Part shown: positions 46,384-54,965 of the stretch, piece by piece
Position numbering within the stretch: position 1 is the stretch's first letter
Layout of the letters: every line of letters starts with the position of its first letter
DNA from: an uncultured Aquimarina sp.
GTDB taxonomy: Bacteria; Bacteroidota; Bacteroidia; Flavobacteriales; Flavobacteriaceae
DNA: 64,000 bases
Direction of reading: 5' to 3'
Assembly (NCBI RefSeq): GCF_947492965.1
Contig: NZ_CANLOZ010000001.1
Coordinates: 682,001-746,000, forward strand
Made by a program: the position numbers and the translations under genes
Notes under the pieces: generated by a model
Told to the model about the DNA's origin: nothing
Seen by the model: only the letters and a program-made list of their open reading frames with translations
Database searches by the model: none

Positions 46384-46462
46384 GTCTCGATAGTCCTCCT
46401 GAATCTATCAAAGTATAATTTTTGCTCCACTATTGCTACTCAAAAACCATTCAGCGTGATGT
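46384..46462. repeat. REP-like element, right-arm copy next to the GIY-YIG gene
   Basis: It contains GTCTCGATA (46384-46392) and then a stretch from 46413 that follows the right arm of 45787-45936 nearly base for base (TATAATTTTTGCTCCACTAT, then TGCTACTCAAAAACCATTC and AGCGTGAT against TACAATTTTTGCTTCACTAT, CGTTACTCAAAAACCACTC and GACGTGAC). Confidence 0.65.
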
Positions 46463-46547
46463 ATGGTATACTTTTATATTTTTATATGCACTTCACGGAA
46501 AACGGGGTAGAGGAGATTATGATAAAGATATAATTTAGCAACTAAAA

Positions 46548-47021
46548 ATGAACAACCAAATTACAGATCAGATAAAAGCAGACCTTTTAGAGTCTTTTGA
46601 GTTTTATGCGAACTCAAAGTATACTGGTTATGATCCGGTACGACCAGTGGCAAAAATTATTTTTTCGGCTCAAGGAGAAATTACATCACCGCCAGACTTA
46701 GAGTTTATGGGGTATGGTGGTGGTTCCGAAGGGGAAGCCTTTGATGCCTGTGGAGGATTTAATTTAGAACCATTTTTTCCATTGGATACAGATGGAGAAT
46801 ATTTCGAAGATGATGATGAAGAATTTATTAGTGAATGTTTGCAAAAAGCAGGTGAAGCAGTGTTGGAAAGTTTACAATCTGTAGCAACAAGCGAGACATT
46901 TTTTAATATTCCTAAAGAAGGTCCTATTGTATTTGTACTGAATATAGTAGATCAAAAAAGCAAGGTGATTTGCAGAATCCATCCAGACGGACAAGTCGAA
47001 TTACCTCCAAAAAAGAACTAA
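46548..47021 (+). CDS. Acidic protein of unknown function
   Basis: 157 residues, no signal peptide, strongly acidic in the middle (DTDGEYFEDDDEEFISE) with a glycine-rich loop (GYGGGSEGEAFDACGG) and a beta-hairpin-like C-terminus (GPIVFVLNIVDQKSKVICRI). It does not match a family I know. A hairpin (47069-47089) lies 50 bp downstream. Codon use looks like that of its neighbours. Confidence 0.5.
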   Translation: MNNQITDQIKADLLESFEFYANSKYTGYDPVRPVAKIIFSAQGEITSPPDLEFMGYGGGSEGEAFDACGGFNLEPFFPLDTDGEYFEDDDEEFISECLQKAGEAVLESLQSVATSETFFNIPKEGPIVFVLNIVDQKSKVICRIHPDGQVELPPKKN

Positions 47022-47490
47022 GTTCTTAAGATTGAGTAATACATCTTGCTATATGAATTAATGCAACGTTTCAAAGCAGTGCTTTGAAATCTTTTCACTA
47101 ATTTTAAATCAATAAGATAGGATGGGAGTGGCCTATCAAAAAGAAATTTGAAAATTAAACCAGCAGCGAGGGCTTGGGGATGAAAAACTGTTTGAGCAGT
47201 AGTGAGTTTTTTTCATCCGTTGATGTGGGTGGTGTAGTATTTTCTTAGGTTCTTTTTTGTAAGCCTAAACTTTTTTGTTTCTTTTTTTGGCAATGAAAAA
47301 AAGAAAAGAAACTATATCAAAGCGTATCGGCGAAAACTTTAGTTAGTAACTTTTTATTTCTAAGCTTCTCAATACATCAGAGGGTAAGATCCTTTAAATA
47401 GTTAAGTAAGTTACAATTAACTCGGTATTAACGTATTGTTTTGGATCGTCCGTATACATTTGGACGTATAACATTAAATGTGTTTTTTAG
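47022..47490. other. Gene-free stretch with a structured noncoding element
   Basis: No coding sequence is supported in this 469-bp gap. It holds a hairpin TTTCAAAGC/GCTTTGAAA at 47069-47089. A two-hairpin element spans 47178-47312: GGATGAAAAACT (47178-47189) against AGTTTTTTTCATCC (47205-47218), and GTTTCTTTTTTT (47277-47288) against the A-rich AAAAAAAGAAAAGAAAC (47296-47312). From memory, the second hairpin and its surroundings resemble sequence that recurs in noncoding parts of many Flavobacteriia genomes; that is not verified here. Confidence 0.5.
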
Positions 47491-47958
47491 ATGATTTCAA
47501 AAGCAACTTCCATATTTCGATTGATACTTTTCTTATTGGTTACAAGCGCTATGCATAGTCAAGAGGCTACAAAAGCTCATAAAGATTCCTTGGATGCGGT
47601 AGTGAAAAAATACTATGAATTAAACGTTAAAATTTTTCAGGCCAATTCGATTCCAAAAGATATTGATAATGTATTCGAGCTTTTTACCGAGGATTTCACC
47701 TATGTACACCCAAAATATGGTGGTACGTATACACGCCAAAAACTCTATGACGGATACCTTAAGAATCAAAAAAGCGGAAGATATTTAGGGACCATAGAAG
47801 ACATAGAAATCTTAAATAAAATTATTGGACTTAATGCCGTAGTTACCCAAAAGAGATTTGTTGAAAATAAAGATGGTGTCATTAAAAGGGGAAAGCCAGA
47901 AATGACGCTTTTTGAATTTAAGAACGGAAAAATTTCTCGAATCTTTGAATATTGGTGA
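47491..47958 (+). CDS. Secreted NTF2/SnoaL-like protein
   Basis: 155 residues with a signal peptide (TSAMHSQEA). The mature domain has the cone-shaped NTF2 pattern: a helix with IDNVFELFTEDFTYVHPKYG, then strands GRYLGTIEDIEILNKIIGLN and TLFEFKNGKISRIFEYW at the C-terminus (the typical KI-RIFEYW end). SnoaL-like proteins often bind small molecules; no catalytic site is assignable. It is a single gene. Confidence 0.75.
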   Translation: MISKATSIFRLILFLLVTSAMHSQEATKAHKDSLDAVVKKYYELNVKIFQANSIPKDIDNVFELFTEDFTYVHPKYGGTYTRQKLYDGYLKNQKSGRYLGTIEDIEILNKIIGLNAVVTQKRFVENKDGVIKRGKPEMTLFEFKNGKISRIFEYW

Positions 47959-48162
47959 TTTAAAAATATGTGATAACAAATGGTATTGTTAGATCTAGTA
48001 ATGGCTATACTGCTTCCAATAAAGAAGATACTACATAGTATCCTTTCCACCTAAGGTTATACTTGTTTATTCGTTGTGTATCATGATTTTAAAAATTTAA
48101 GGGTAACATATTAGTGAAAATTGACACTTATATATGTTAATTAAGTAATCAATTCAACTAAT

Positions 48163-48891
48163 ATGACCGAACTAACTACTACTGAAAAACAGGAGGAAAC
48201 AACTCCTTTAGAAATTTGGGATAATTCTAAAAGAGCAAAAAACCTATTGATTGTCTTTTGGATACTTACAGGATTGACAATCGTTGGAATTATTTCTGGG
48301 TATATGGAATTGAATTTATTGCAAAGAGCGCAAATTGGTCAATATATTGATCCAAGCGAAGCTACATCTAATGATTTAAGACAAGGAATTCTTGGGATTA
48401 TACAGACTGGAATTTATATCACTTCAATAGTATTGTTTTTAAACTGGTTTAGAAGGGCTTATGGTAATTTACATAGATTAGGAATTACATACCTCAAACA
48501 TAAAGAATCTATGGCTGTATGGACTTGGTTTATTCCGATTATCTCATTTTTTCGCCCTGTACAGATCATGAGTGAAATTTGGACTGAAACTCAGGAGAAA
48601 ATAAAAAAATTCGATGCGTCTTATATCAAAAAAAATGGAGGATTGATTATAGGTCTATGGTGGACATTATTTATCCTATCGAATTTTATTGGTAGATATG
48701 TTCTTAAAACTGCTTTTAAGCAAGATACAATAGAACAATTGATTGAAGGAACACAGGCAATACTATTATCTGATGCGATGCAAATACCCGAAGCGTTATT
48801 AGTAATATTAATTGTAGTTAAGCTTTCTAAAATGGAAGCAAAATTAGCGAAAGAAGTTAAAAGCTCAGGAGGAAATATCGTGTTCAAATAA
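48163..48891 (+). CDS. DUF4328 membrane protein
   Basis: 242 residues with about five membrane helices. The DUF4328 signature is clear: LNWFRRAYGNLHRLGITYLK, MAVWTWFIPIISFFRPVQIM then SEIWTETQ, and a GLWWTLFILSNFIGR helix. The family function is unknown. It lies 34 bp upstream of another small membrane protein gene, so the two are probably co-transcribed, at the edge of the VgrG region. Confidence 0.85.
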   Translation: MTELTTTEKQEETTPLEIWDNSKRAKNLLIVFWILTGLTIVGIISGYMELNLLQRAQIGQYIDPSEATSNDLRQGILGIIQTGIYITSIVLFLNWFRRAYGNLHRLGITYLKHKESMAVWTWFIPIISFFRPVQIMSEIWTETQEKIKKFDASYIKKNGGLIIGLWWTLFILSNFIGRYVLKTAFKQDTIEQLIEGTQAILLSDAMQIPEALLVILIVVKLSKMEAKLAKEVKSSGGNIVFK

Positions 48892-48925
48892 TTATTACAA
48901 GTTACTATTCCTTTTTGTCAAAAGT

Positions 48926-49387
48926 ATGTTAGGAAGTTTGATTGAAGAAAATAAAAAAGCACCGGAAAAGACCGTTATTTATTTTTCAAGATCACGCAGT
49001 CTATTTATAATTATCTTTTGTGTTTTGCTTATTTGTTTCGGCATCTATGTTTTTTTTAAAATCAATTACTTTCTTGCACTAGCACTTTTTATAGGAGCAG
49101 CCATAGGAATTCATAGAAATTTAAAATTATATAAAGACCAAAGACCTCAACTTATTATTTCTGACAAAGGGATTACTAATAATAAAGGGAAATTTAGAAG
49201 CTGGTCAGGTATTAAAAATGAGGAGATAGTTCCTAAAGCTAATTATCATCATGATAGAAGCGGTAACTATCTAACATATTATTATCATAATAGGATCGAA
49301 AAAATGTCAATTGACGAATTGGATATTGGTATAGGGAAACTAAATTATTTGCTGAGGATTTATAGAAAAAGAAGTCAGAAAAGCTAA
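48926..49387 (+). CDS. Small membrane protein with two helices and a C-terminal PH-like domain
   Basis: 153 residues: two membrane helices (about 27-46 and 49-65) and then a small beta-rich domain (PQLIISDKGITNNKGKFRSW, IEKMSIDELDIGIGKLNYLL). The same layout is seen in the unrelated-looking protein at 51607. Proteins of this shape occur among immunity proteins of interbacterial toxins, and this one lies beside a VgrG/PAAR gene set, so immunity is a possible role. This is inference only. Confidence 0.55.
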   Translation: MLGSLIEENKKAPEKTVIYFSRSRSLFIIIFCVLLICFGIYVFFKINYFLALALFIGAAIGIHRNLKLYKDQRPQLIISDKGITNNKGKFRSWSGIKNEEIVPKANYHHDRSGNYLTYYYHNRIEKMSIDELDIGIGKLNYLLRIYRKRSQKS

Positions 49388-49448
49388 ACGCATTCTTCAT
49401 TAATGAAGCCAGGTGCTTTTGATACTTATAATTAAATAATAAGAATCC

Positions 49449-49505
49449 CTAATGAGAAGCAGAGGAAACAGAATTACCATTGGCAATATCCTGTTCTGCG
49501 AAATC
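49449..49505 (-). pseudogene. Displaced copy of the PAAR-like gene 3' end
   Basis: Read on the minus strand it encodes DFAEQDIANGNSVSSASH and a stop, against QFAEQDIANGNSVSSTSH at the C-terminus of the PAAR-like protein. Bases 49450-49499 match 50166-50215 with two differences in 50. The copy is in frame with, and right behind, the stop of the gene at 49515. It has no upstream coding part of its own, so it is a leftover. Confidence 0.8.
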
Positions 49506-49514
49506 TTGAATTAA

Positions 49515-50042
49515 TTAGTCATAATGTGTGATTGTGCCATTACTTTTTCTAATAGTGGTTTTTAGAAAAGTATCCCAAGTTAAAATAATGGCAAATAATA
49601 ATAGTATGAGTGCTTTAGTTAATTTGAAATATTTTAATTCTTTATAATCTTGTTTACTTAAGGTATAAATCGCATTCTTCCTACTATTGCAGCTTACTTT
49701 TTTGTTATAAATGATATCTATAGAATCTCCTTCTTTTTTAGTGGTACCAATTAATAGTAAATAAGGCAGTTGTACCACATTTTCTGTCAAACAATCTTGA
49801 TAAGTATTATTGTATTTTACATTTGCAAGTATTCGATTAGATTGACCTTTTATTCCATGTATTTTGTTGATCATGCCAATTTCGGCAGACGTGATAGTGT
49901 GATTAAGAGAATCCTTCTTTTCGTCATCTATCAAAATTGATCTTGCAGAGAATTTTGAATAAGGTTGAAAAGCATAAAACAAATCGTTGCCAGCAAAATA
50001 AAGTAATAATATTATACTACCTGCTAATATTACCTTCTTCAT
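49515..50042 (-). CDS. Small membrane protein, candidate immunity protein
   Basis: 175 residues: an N-terminal membrane helix or uncleaved signal (VILAGSIILLLYFAGNDLFY), a periplasmic domain of about 120 residues with two cysteines (Y-QDCLTENV and KVSCNSRKN), and a C-terminal membrane helix (about 145-163). It has no recognised family. It lies between the PAAR-like gene and the duplicated fragment of that gene's 3' end, the position of an immunity gene in a swappable effector cassette. Function is inferred from that position alone. Confidence 0.5.
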   Translation of the reverse strand: MKKVILAGSIILLLYFAGNDLFYAFQPYSKFSARSILIDDEKKDSLNHTITSAEIGMINKIHGIKGQSNRILANVKYNNTYQDCLTENVVQLPYLLLIGTTKKEGDSIDIIYNKKVSCNSRKNAIYTLSKQDYKELKYFKLTKALILLLFAIILTWDTFLKTTIRKSNGTITHYD

Positions 50043-50164
50043 ATTAGGATAATTTTTATTTGGTTTTTCATACCTAATAAGTTTGTTGTATTTTATTTAT
50101 TTGAAATGATTTAATTAAAAGATAAATTAAGAAGAAGGTAATAAATCATTGCTTTTTTCAACCT

Positions 50165-51601
50165 TTAATGAGAAGTAGAAGAAACAGAATTACCATTGGC
50201 AATATCCTGTTCTGCAAATTGCGAAACCCAAACAATTGTATATTCGTCTAATGGAGTCACTACCAACGGCAACAATAATGCTATTCCGTTATATGCCATA
50301 CCATTAGTATATCCCTTGTTTTTTGTTCCCCAGATAGCTTCAGCGCGAGCTGCTCGAGCATTATTTCTATGTGCTGTAGTTACTCGATTTCCTTTATTTT
50401 GTGTTTTATTTCTAATAATAATTTCCCCACTACCTTTTCTTCTCATGTTTTGTACTGCTTCTGCACCAGACTTAGTTTTACCCATTTCTTTAGCAATGGC
50501 TTCTATAGCAGCTTGTTTTTCTGCTTTGGTTCCTTCTACATTCATCATCCTTTCGATATAGGCATCATTTTGGTTGATTCTAAAAAGTTCTACGGACCTA
50601 TCAAAAGTTTTGGAGGAGGCACCTCTAAATCCATTCGGATTATAATCGTCATCTGCGGAGTCGTAGCCAAAATCATTTACTTTTGGGGCCTTTACTCTAG
50701 GAGCTTCCAGTTCTGATATATTCAAATTTTCAAGATCGTATTCTGGGATTTCTATACTGCCTGGCTCAAATTCGAACCAGTCTTTTGCTTCAGTATTTTC
50801 TCTATTGGCAATCATCCGATCATAGGCGGTATTTCCATTATCGCTTTTATACAAATTACGAATACCTTTTTTCTCTCCATAGGATAAGGGAGCATAAATG
50901 AGATAAGCTCCTAGCATTCCAATACCAACTTCTTTTCCTCCGGCTAAAAATCCACTTCCAACAGAAGACATTAAAGAACCACCTGCACCTCTTAATGCTC
51001 CATAAGCTGCTCCTCCAGCGTACCCAGTTGCTGCTCCAAACATAAATGAAATCACACCTGTCAATGCTATCTCTCCTCGATTTGCCCAAGCTACACGTTT
51101 AGCAGCAGCATTAGCTGCGGATGGGCTGATAAAAGGCTGTAGCATACCACCTGCATTGCAAGTCATAAAAGAAGTTTGAGTAACAGCTGATACTTGATTA
51201 AATTTTACCGTAGGATGAGGATTTTGCCAAGCATTTAATTGAGGGTTACATTTTTTGCTATTTGATTTGACAGCAGCATAGGTATAAACAGCTGCGGCGA
51301 TTGCACAAGCTCCAATTATGGCTGCTCCAACTCCAAAGGTTGCGACAGAAAATACAGCTATTGCCAAACCTGCTGCAAACCCTCCCCAAAACCCTGCAGA
51401 GGTAACAGGTCCTTGCCATTTTTGCTGACAACCAAAATCATTCATTAGCATTAAGTCATCCTTAGTAAGAAGAGCAACATCCTTTTTGGAATGTAGGACA
51501 CTAATATCACGTTTGTCCGGATCAGCCAATAACTGACCTTTTGTTGGGCTCATTTGCATGGTACATACTACAAATGTTTTTTCTGGTAAATAACTGCTCA
51601 T
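50165..51601 (-). CDS. PAAR-like (DUF4280-type) protein with membrane insertion and variable C-terminal region
   Basis: 478 residues. The first about 160 residues read as a DUF4280-like PAAR domain (FVVCTMQMSPTKGQLLADPD, NDFGCQQKW, KKCNPQLNAWQNPHPTVKFN, TSFMTCNAGGML) with a hydrophobic glycine-rich insertion at about 68-105 (AAGLAIAVFSVATFGVGAAI). A second glycine-rich hydrophobic stretch spans about 175-240 (MFGAATGYAGGAAYGALRGA). The rest (about 245-478) is acidic, then basic, and ends FAEQDIANGNSVSSTSH; no known toxin fold is visible. PAAR-like proteins cap VgrG spikes and carry effectors. The next gene upstream starts 5 bp away. Confidence 0.7.
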   Translation of the reverse strand: MSSYLPEKTFVVCTMQMSPTKGQLLADPDKRDISVLHSKKDVALLTKDDLMLMNDFGCQQKWQGPVTSAGFWGGFAAGLAIAVFSVATFGVGAAIIGACAIAAAVYTYAAVKSNSKKCNPQLNAWQNPHPTVKFNQVSAVTQTSFMTCNAGGMLQPFISPSAANAAAKRVAWANRGEIALTGVISFMFGAATGYAGGAAYGALRGAGGSLMSSVGSGFLAGGKEVGIGMLGAYLIYAPLSYGEKKGIRNLYKSDNGNTAYDRMIANRENTEAKDWFEFEPGSIEIPEYDLENLNISELEAPRVKAPKVNDFGYDSADDDYNPNGFRGASSKTFDRSVELFRINQNDAYIERMMNVEGTKAEKQAAIEAIAKEMGKTKSGAEAVQNMRRKGSGEIIIRNKTQNKGNRVTTAHRNNARAARAEAIWGTKNKGYTNGMAYNGIALLLPLVVTPLDEYTIVWVSQFAEQDIANGNSVSSTSH

Positions 51602-51606
51602 AATAA

Positions 51607-52179
51607 CTAAGTGTAAATTTCGGTTTTAAGTCTTTCATTACCGATTATTTTTTCCTTCTTAGAGAAATCCGAATCTTTTAATTCTTCTGTTATATGGTTA
51701 TATAATTTTAAAAATTCAACATACTCTGGATTATTATCATTCCCCATCATAATGCTTCTAATAATAATATTTCCTTTATTAAAGGATCGAATTCTTAATA
51801 TTATTGCCTTATTTGTTTTATTTTGTTTTTTATTGACAAACTTTATTTGTTTTACATCGGAAAGGTTAGTTTCGAAAATAGTTTTGAATTTTTTCTTCAA
51901 GGATATAGTAGCTTCTGCTTTATCGAAACTAATAATTATCTTGGATAAAAAAACTTTTTCAAATAAATACAATGCAATAAAGGTTAACGGTATGGATACT
52001 AAAGCCAGCCTTTTTAAATCAAGAAAAAGCATTGAATCAGAGTCTTCTTGCCAAATTATTTTTGTAATTATCTGTCCTGGAATTATGATCAAGAATAATA
52101 TCCAAATAATAAAAATAAGTGCAGGCTGCCAATTATAAGTATATACAAATGCTTTAAATTCAAATTCTTTTTGTTTCAT
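51607..52179 (-). CDS. Small membrane protein with PH-like C-terminal domain, candidate immunity or chaperone
   Basis: 190 residues from the start MKQKEFEFKAFVYTYN. Two membrane helices (about 20-40 and 65-85) precede a beta-rich domain (KIIISFDKAEATISLKKKFK, NKAIILRIRSFNKGNIIIRS). The gene lies 5 bp upstream of the PAAR-like gene, so the two are co-transcribed. The start is set at 52179 because the 25 bases around this ATG recur, with one mismatch, around the start of the lipoprotein gene at 55960. Function unknown. Confidence 0.55.
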   Translation of the reverse strand: MKQKEFEFKAFVYTYNWQPALIFIIWILFLIIIPGQIITKIIWQEDSDSMLFLDLKRLALVSIPLTFIALYLFEKVFLSKIIISFDKAEATISLKKKFKTIFETNLSDVKQIKFVNKKQNKTNKAIILRIRSFNKGNIIIRSIMMGNDNNPEYVEFLKLYNHITEELKDSDFSKKEKIIGNERLKTEIYT

Positions 52180-52268
52180 CTGTTTATATTTTATTGTTTT
52201 AGAGGTCATATGGAATCGCCAATAATCATATTGGTGGGTATCAACAATTGTTATGGCTTATTTCATAA

Positions 52269-53198
52269 TTACAACTTTCTTAAACTGTACTTACAAGTAC
52301 TTTGAATATTGTGCTCTACATCTTCTATAATAGTTAACTCTGCATCGTTAATAATTCTGGTAGTTTTATCGATAGTATAACGGGTTCTAAATGTAAGTGC
52401 ATATGTTGTAAAACTATATTTTATCAAAGGCTTATGCAAAGTATCGTATTGCGTTTCTATTTCTTGTAATAAACTATCATCTAAAATACTATCCGCCACT
52501 TTTCTAATTGTAATAGATTTTTCGTTTTCTTCTATTACATCATATCTTATTTCCATAGGGACTTTTACCTGTGGAAATAATTGAGAGGTATACATATATT
52601 CTTCTCCTGGTATCTTATCCAGATCCTTTGCAGTAAGATGTTTGTCAAATAGTACTAGATATAATAAATCTCGCTGATAGTCCTGCTCCATCATGCTATT
52701 GGATGGGGAAAATTGTTGTTCTCCCTCTTTTAAAATATTCTGATACTGAACAGGATTATCTTTTTTAAGACTTTTAATAAATTCAATATCTTTTAGTTCA
52801 TTCTTTTTAAGAGCTAACCAATTTTCAAATATTTCTTCTCTGTTAAGTATTTTGCTTAATCGACCATCCTTATCTAAGCTGAATTGTATATTATTTCTAA
52901 TCTCTTCAGTTTTAGAAACAAACTCATATACCTTTCCCATTACTGGCGGCATGAACTCATAGTGTAGATCATTTAGAAGTACAGATGCTTGTTTGTTCTG
53001 GAGTTCTAATTGGATTTTGTATTGTTTCTTTAATTCTGAGTGACTTCTAACTTCATCTTCTATTTTAGTAGCGTTCGTCTGAACAGTTCTATAGAGCAGA
53101 TTTTCTCCTGATATCGTAACTTTTTTTACTGGGCGAATCGTTGTTTGTTCATCCTCATTATCTAGTAAAAAACTTCTTCTTTTTTTGGGTGTTGACAT
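52269..53198 (-). CDS. Cytoplasmic protein of unknown function in the VgrG gene set
   Basis: 309 residues, no signal or membrane segment, rich in charged residues and helix in the first half (VRSHSELKKQYKIQLELQNK) and beta-rich in the second (MEIRYDVIEENEKSITIRKV, IKYSFTTYALTFRTRYTIDK). It is 18 bp after vgrG, so co-transcribed. Its place between the spike protein and the PAAR-like protein is where adaptor or loading proteins are often found, but no known adaptor family is recognised. Confidence 0.55.
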   Translation of the reverse strand: MSTPKKRRSFLLDNEDEQTTIRPVKKVTISGENLLYRTVQTNATKIEDEVRSHSELKKQYKIQLELQNKQASVLLNDLHYEFMPPVMGKVYEFVSKTEEIRNNIQFSLDKDGRLSKILNREEIFENWLALKKNELKDIEFIKSLKKDNPVQYQNILKEGEQQFSPSNSMMEQDYQRDLLYLVLFDKHLTAKDLDKIPGEEYMYTSQLFPQVKVPMEIRYDVIEENEKSITIRKVADSILDDSLLQEIETQYDTLHKPLIKYSFTTYALTFRTRYTIDKTTRIINDAELTIIEDVEHNIQSTCKYSLRKL

Positions 53199-53216
53199 TG
53201 CAATAAGTAGTATAAA

Positions 53217-54965
53217 TTAGTTGATATCCACTTTGCTACCAGTTACTTTGGCATTTTTGTTAAGAAGTACCTGACTTCCGCTAGATCGGTTATCCAGACT
53301 TTCTTCACCATTGATCAGAATGTTTTTTCCTTTTAATATAATATTACCATCTTTATTAAGAATCAAAGAACTATCTCCAATAACAATTTGAAATTGTGTT
53401 TTTCCTTCAAAAACAATGTTACCGTCTTTATCCATTACAAACAAGGTAGACTTATCTGCCACATTTACCTCATTCCGCTCTTGGGCGTTAATAAGTGCAA
53501 TTCCGTTTCCATCTAATTTAATTCCGGAAGTACCCTTATCTGTAATTGTTGTGGATCCCTCATTATCATCAAATACCAATTGATTTCCACTTCTTGTTTT
53601 TAGAGCTTTGATATCGTTTTTTTCAGTTTTCCAATCAGAAGCATTTTTAGATCCGTTGTATAAAGCTCCAAGTACATAAGGCTTTTCTGCATTTCCTCCT
53701 TCAAAACCAACCAAAACTTCTTCTTCAATTTCAGGAGTAAAATGGAATCCTTTTTCTCCTCCAGAATGAGGAGTCATCATCCGTAGCCACGGAGTAATGT
53801 CTCCTGTCGGTTTTTGCCAAGGAAACTGTACTTTAATTCTACTTAAACCCTCTGGATCATGATTTTCCATTACTGTAGCAATTTGGATTTCACTTTTTGG
53901 AAATCTACTAATATCCATCTTTGGATATGCTTTAAAATTTGCATCTACAGCTTCAAATGTATTTGTGTAAGAACCTCCTTCGATATTGGTATGGGTGATT
54001 TTAATAATTCGATAGCTTCCGTATCCTTTAATAGTAACTATTTCACCTAAGTTTACTCCTGGATTATCAGAGGAACCTTTGGCAATCACCTGTCTCATCG
54101 CTCTAGATTTAGTAAAGTTCTCCACTTGTTTGTCTAATCTAGATTTTAGACTGGTATCTGTATATAGGTTATTATACACCTGCGTTTGCTTATTAAATAG
54201 TTCTTTGGATTTTTTATCGGTAAAACCGTGATATCCATCACTTGGAATAGAAACGTCTTTACTGCTTTTTTGATGTATTTCATCAGTGAGATAGTCGTTG
54301 GTGAAATAGTCAAATGAATTAGGAACCGAACTAAGTTCTACTGTAAATTTCTGTAAGTCCACTCCGTATTTTAACTCTGTTTCGGCAGTGCTAGGGCTAC
54401 CAAATACTAGTTTCTGTCCATCATAATAGAACCATTCATTATAATAAGCGGCTAATCTACTCGCAAAACTAAATGCACTTTGATCATGTTGTACAGAATA
54501 ATGAATGTTGTCTGCTAGGGTAGGTTTGAAATCTGTTTCTAATTTTCCCTTATCATAACCCTTAAAGGTTTTTTCTAAAATTTCTGACAGAGTCATATCG
54601 TTAAAAGAGGCATGATGTCCTCCATCATCTGATAAAATGGAAGTGCTCTTGGCTTCTAAAGTGACTAAATCTCCAGAAGATTGCTGAAAACCTTTGGTAG
54701 CTTTTACTTTGGTCACTACGCCTTTAAATTCTAATTCTTTATATCCTCCAAAATCTGAAATAGAGCTAATTTTTACCGTGATAGTTCCTCCAAGGTATTC
54801 CTTACTATCTCCAATTAACTCTTCGGATAGTTTTTCTACCACATCTGTTCTACAAACCAATGCTAAACTATGATGCGCATCTATTTCTTGATCTATTTTT
54901 AGACTTACGTATGAAGTAATAGGTACCCCTGAAATAAAAATTTGAGTAATAGTTTGTAAAGCCAT
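53217..54965 (-). CDS. vgrG: VgrG spike protein (type VI secretion)
   Basis: 582 residues. N-terminal gp27-like region (QTITQIFISGVPITSYVSLK, SILSDDGGHHASFNDMTLSE, ADNIHYSVQHDQSAFSFASR), the gp5-like OB fold (about 365-440, IATVMENHDPEGLSRIKVQF, TPEIEEEVLVGFEGGNAEKP YVLGALYNG) and a C-terminal needle of repeated short strands (LFVMDKDGNIVFEGKTQ, SLILNKDGNIILKGKNILIN). This is the Bacteroidota type (T6SS subtype iii) VgrG. No tube, sheath or baseplate genes are in the window, so this is a satellite effector set. Confidence 0.93.
   Translation of the reverse strand: MALQTITQIFISGVPITSYVSLKIDQEIDAHHSLALVCRTDVVEKLSEELIGDSKEYLGGTITVKISSISDFGGYKELEFKGVVTKVKATKGFQQSSGDLVTLEAKSTSILSDDGGHHASFNDMTLSEILEKTFKGYDKGKLETDFKPTLADNIHYSVQHDQSAFSFASRLAAYYNEWFYYDGQKLVFGSPSTAETELKYGVDLQKFTVELSSVPNSFDYFTNDYLTDEIHQKSSKDVSIPSDGYHGFTDKKSKELFNKQTQVYNNLYTDTSLKSRLDKQVENFTKSRAMRQVIAKGSSDNPGVNLGEIVTIKGYGSYRIIKITHTNIEGGSYTNTFEAVDANFKAYPKMDISRFPKSEIQIATVMENHDPEGLSRIKVQFPWQKPTGDITPWLRMMTPHSGGEKGFHFTPEIEEEVLVGFEGGNAEKPYVLGALYNGSKNASDWKTEKNDIKALKTRSGNQLVFDDNEGSTTITDKGTSGIKLDGNGIALINAQERNEVNVADKSTLFVMDKDGNIVFEGKTQFQIVIGDSSLILNKDGNIILKGKNILINGEESLDNRSSGSQVLLNKNAKVTGSKVDIN

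Noticed and set aside
50196..50716. Two overlapping plus-strand frames opposite the PAAR-like gene that could be a small immunity gene
   Set aside because: Both are antisense to the 478-residue gene, overlap one another, and show low-complexity Ser/Phe/Cys runs as expected from the complement of Glu/Lys/Ala codons.
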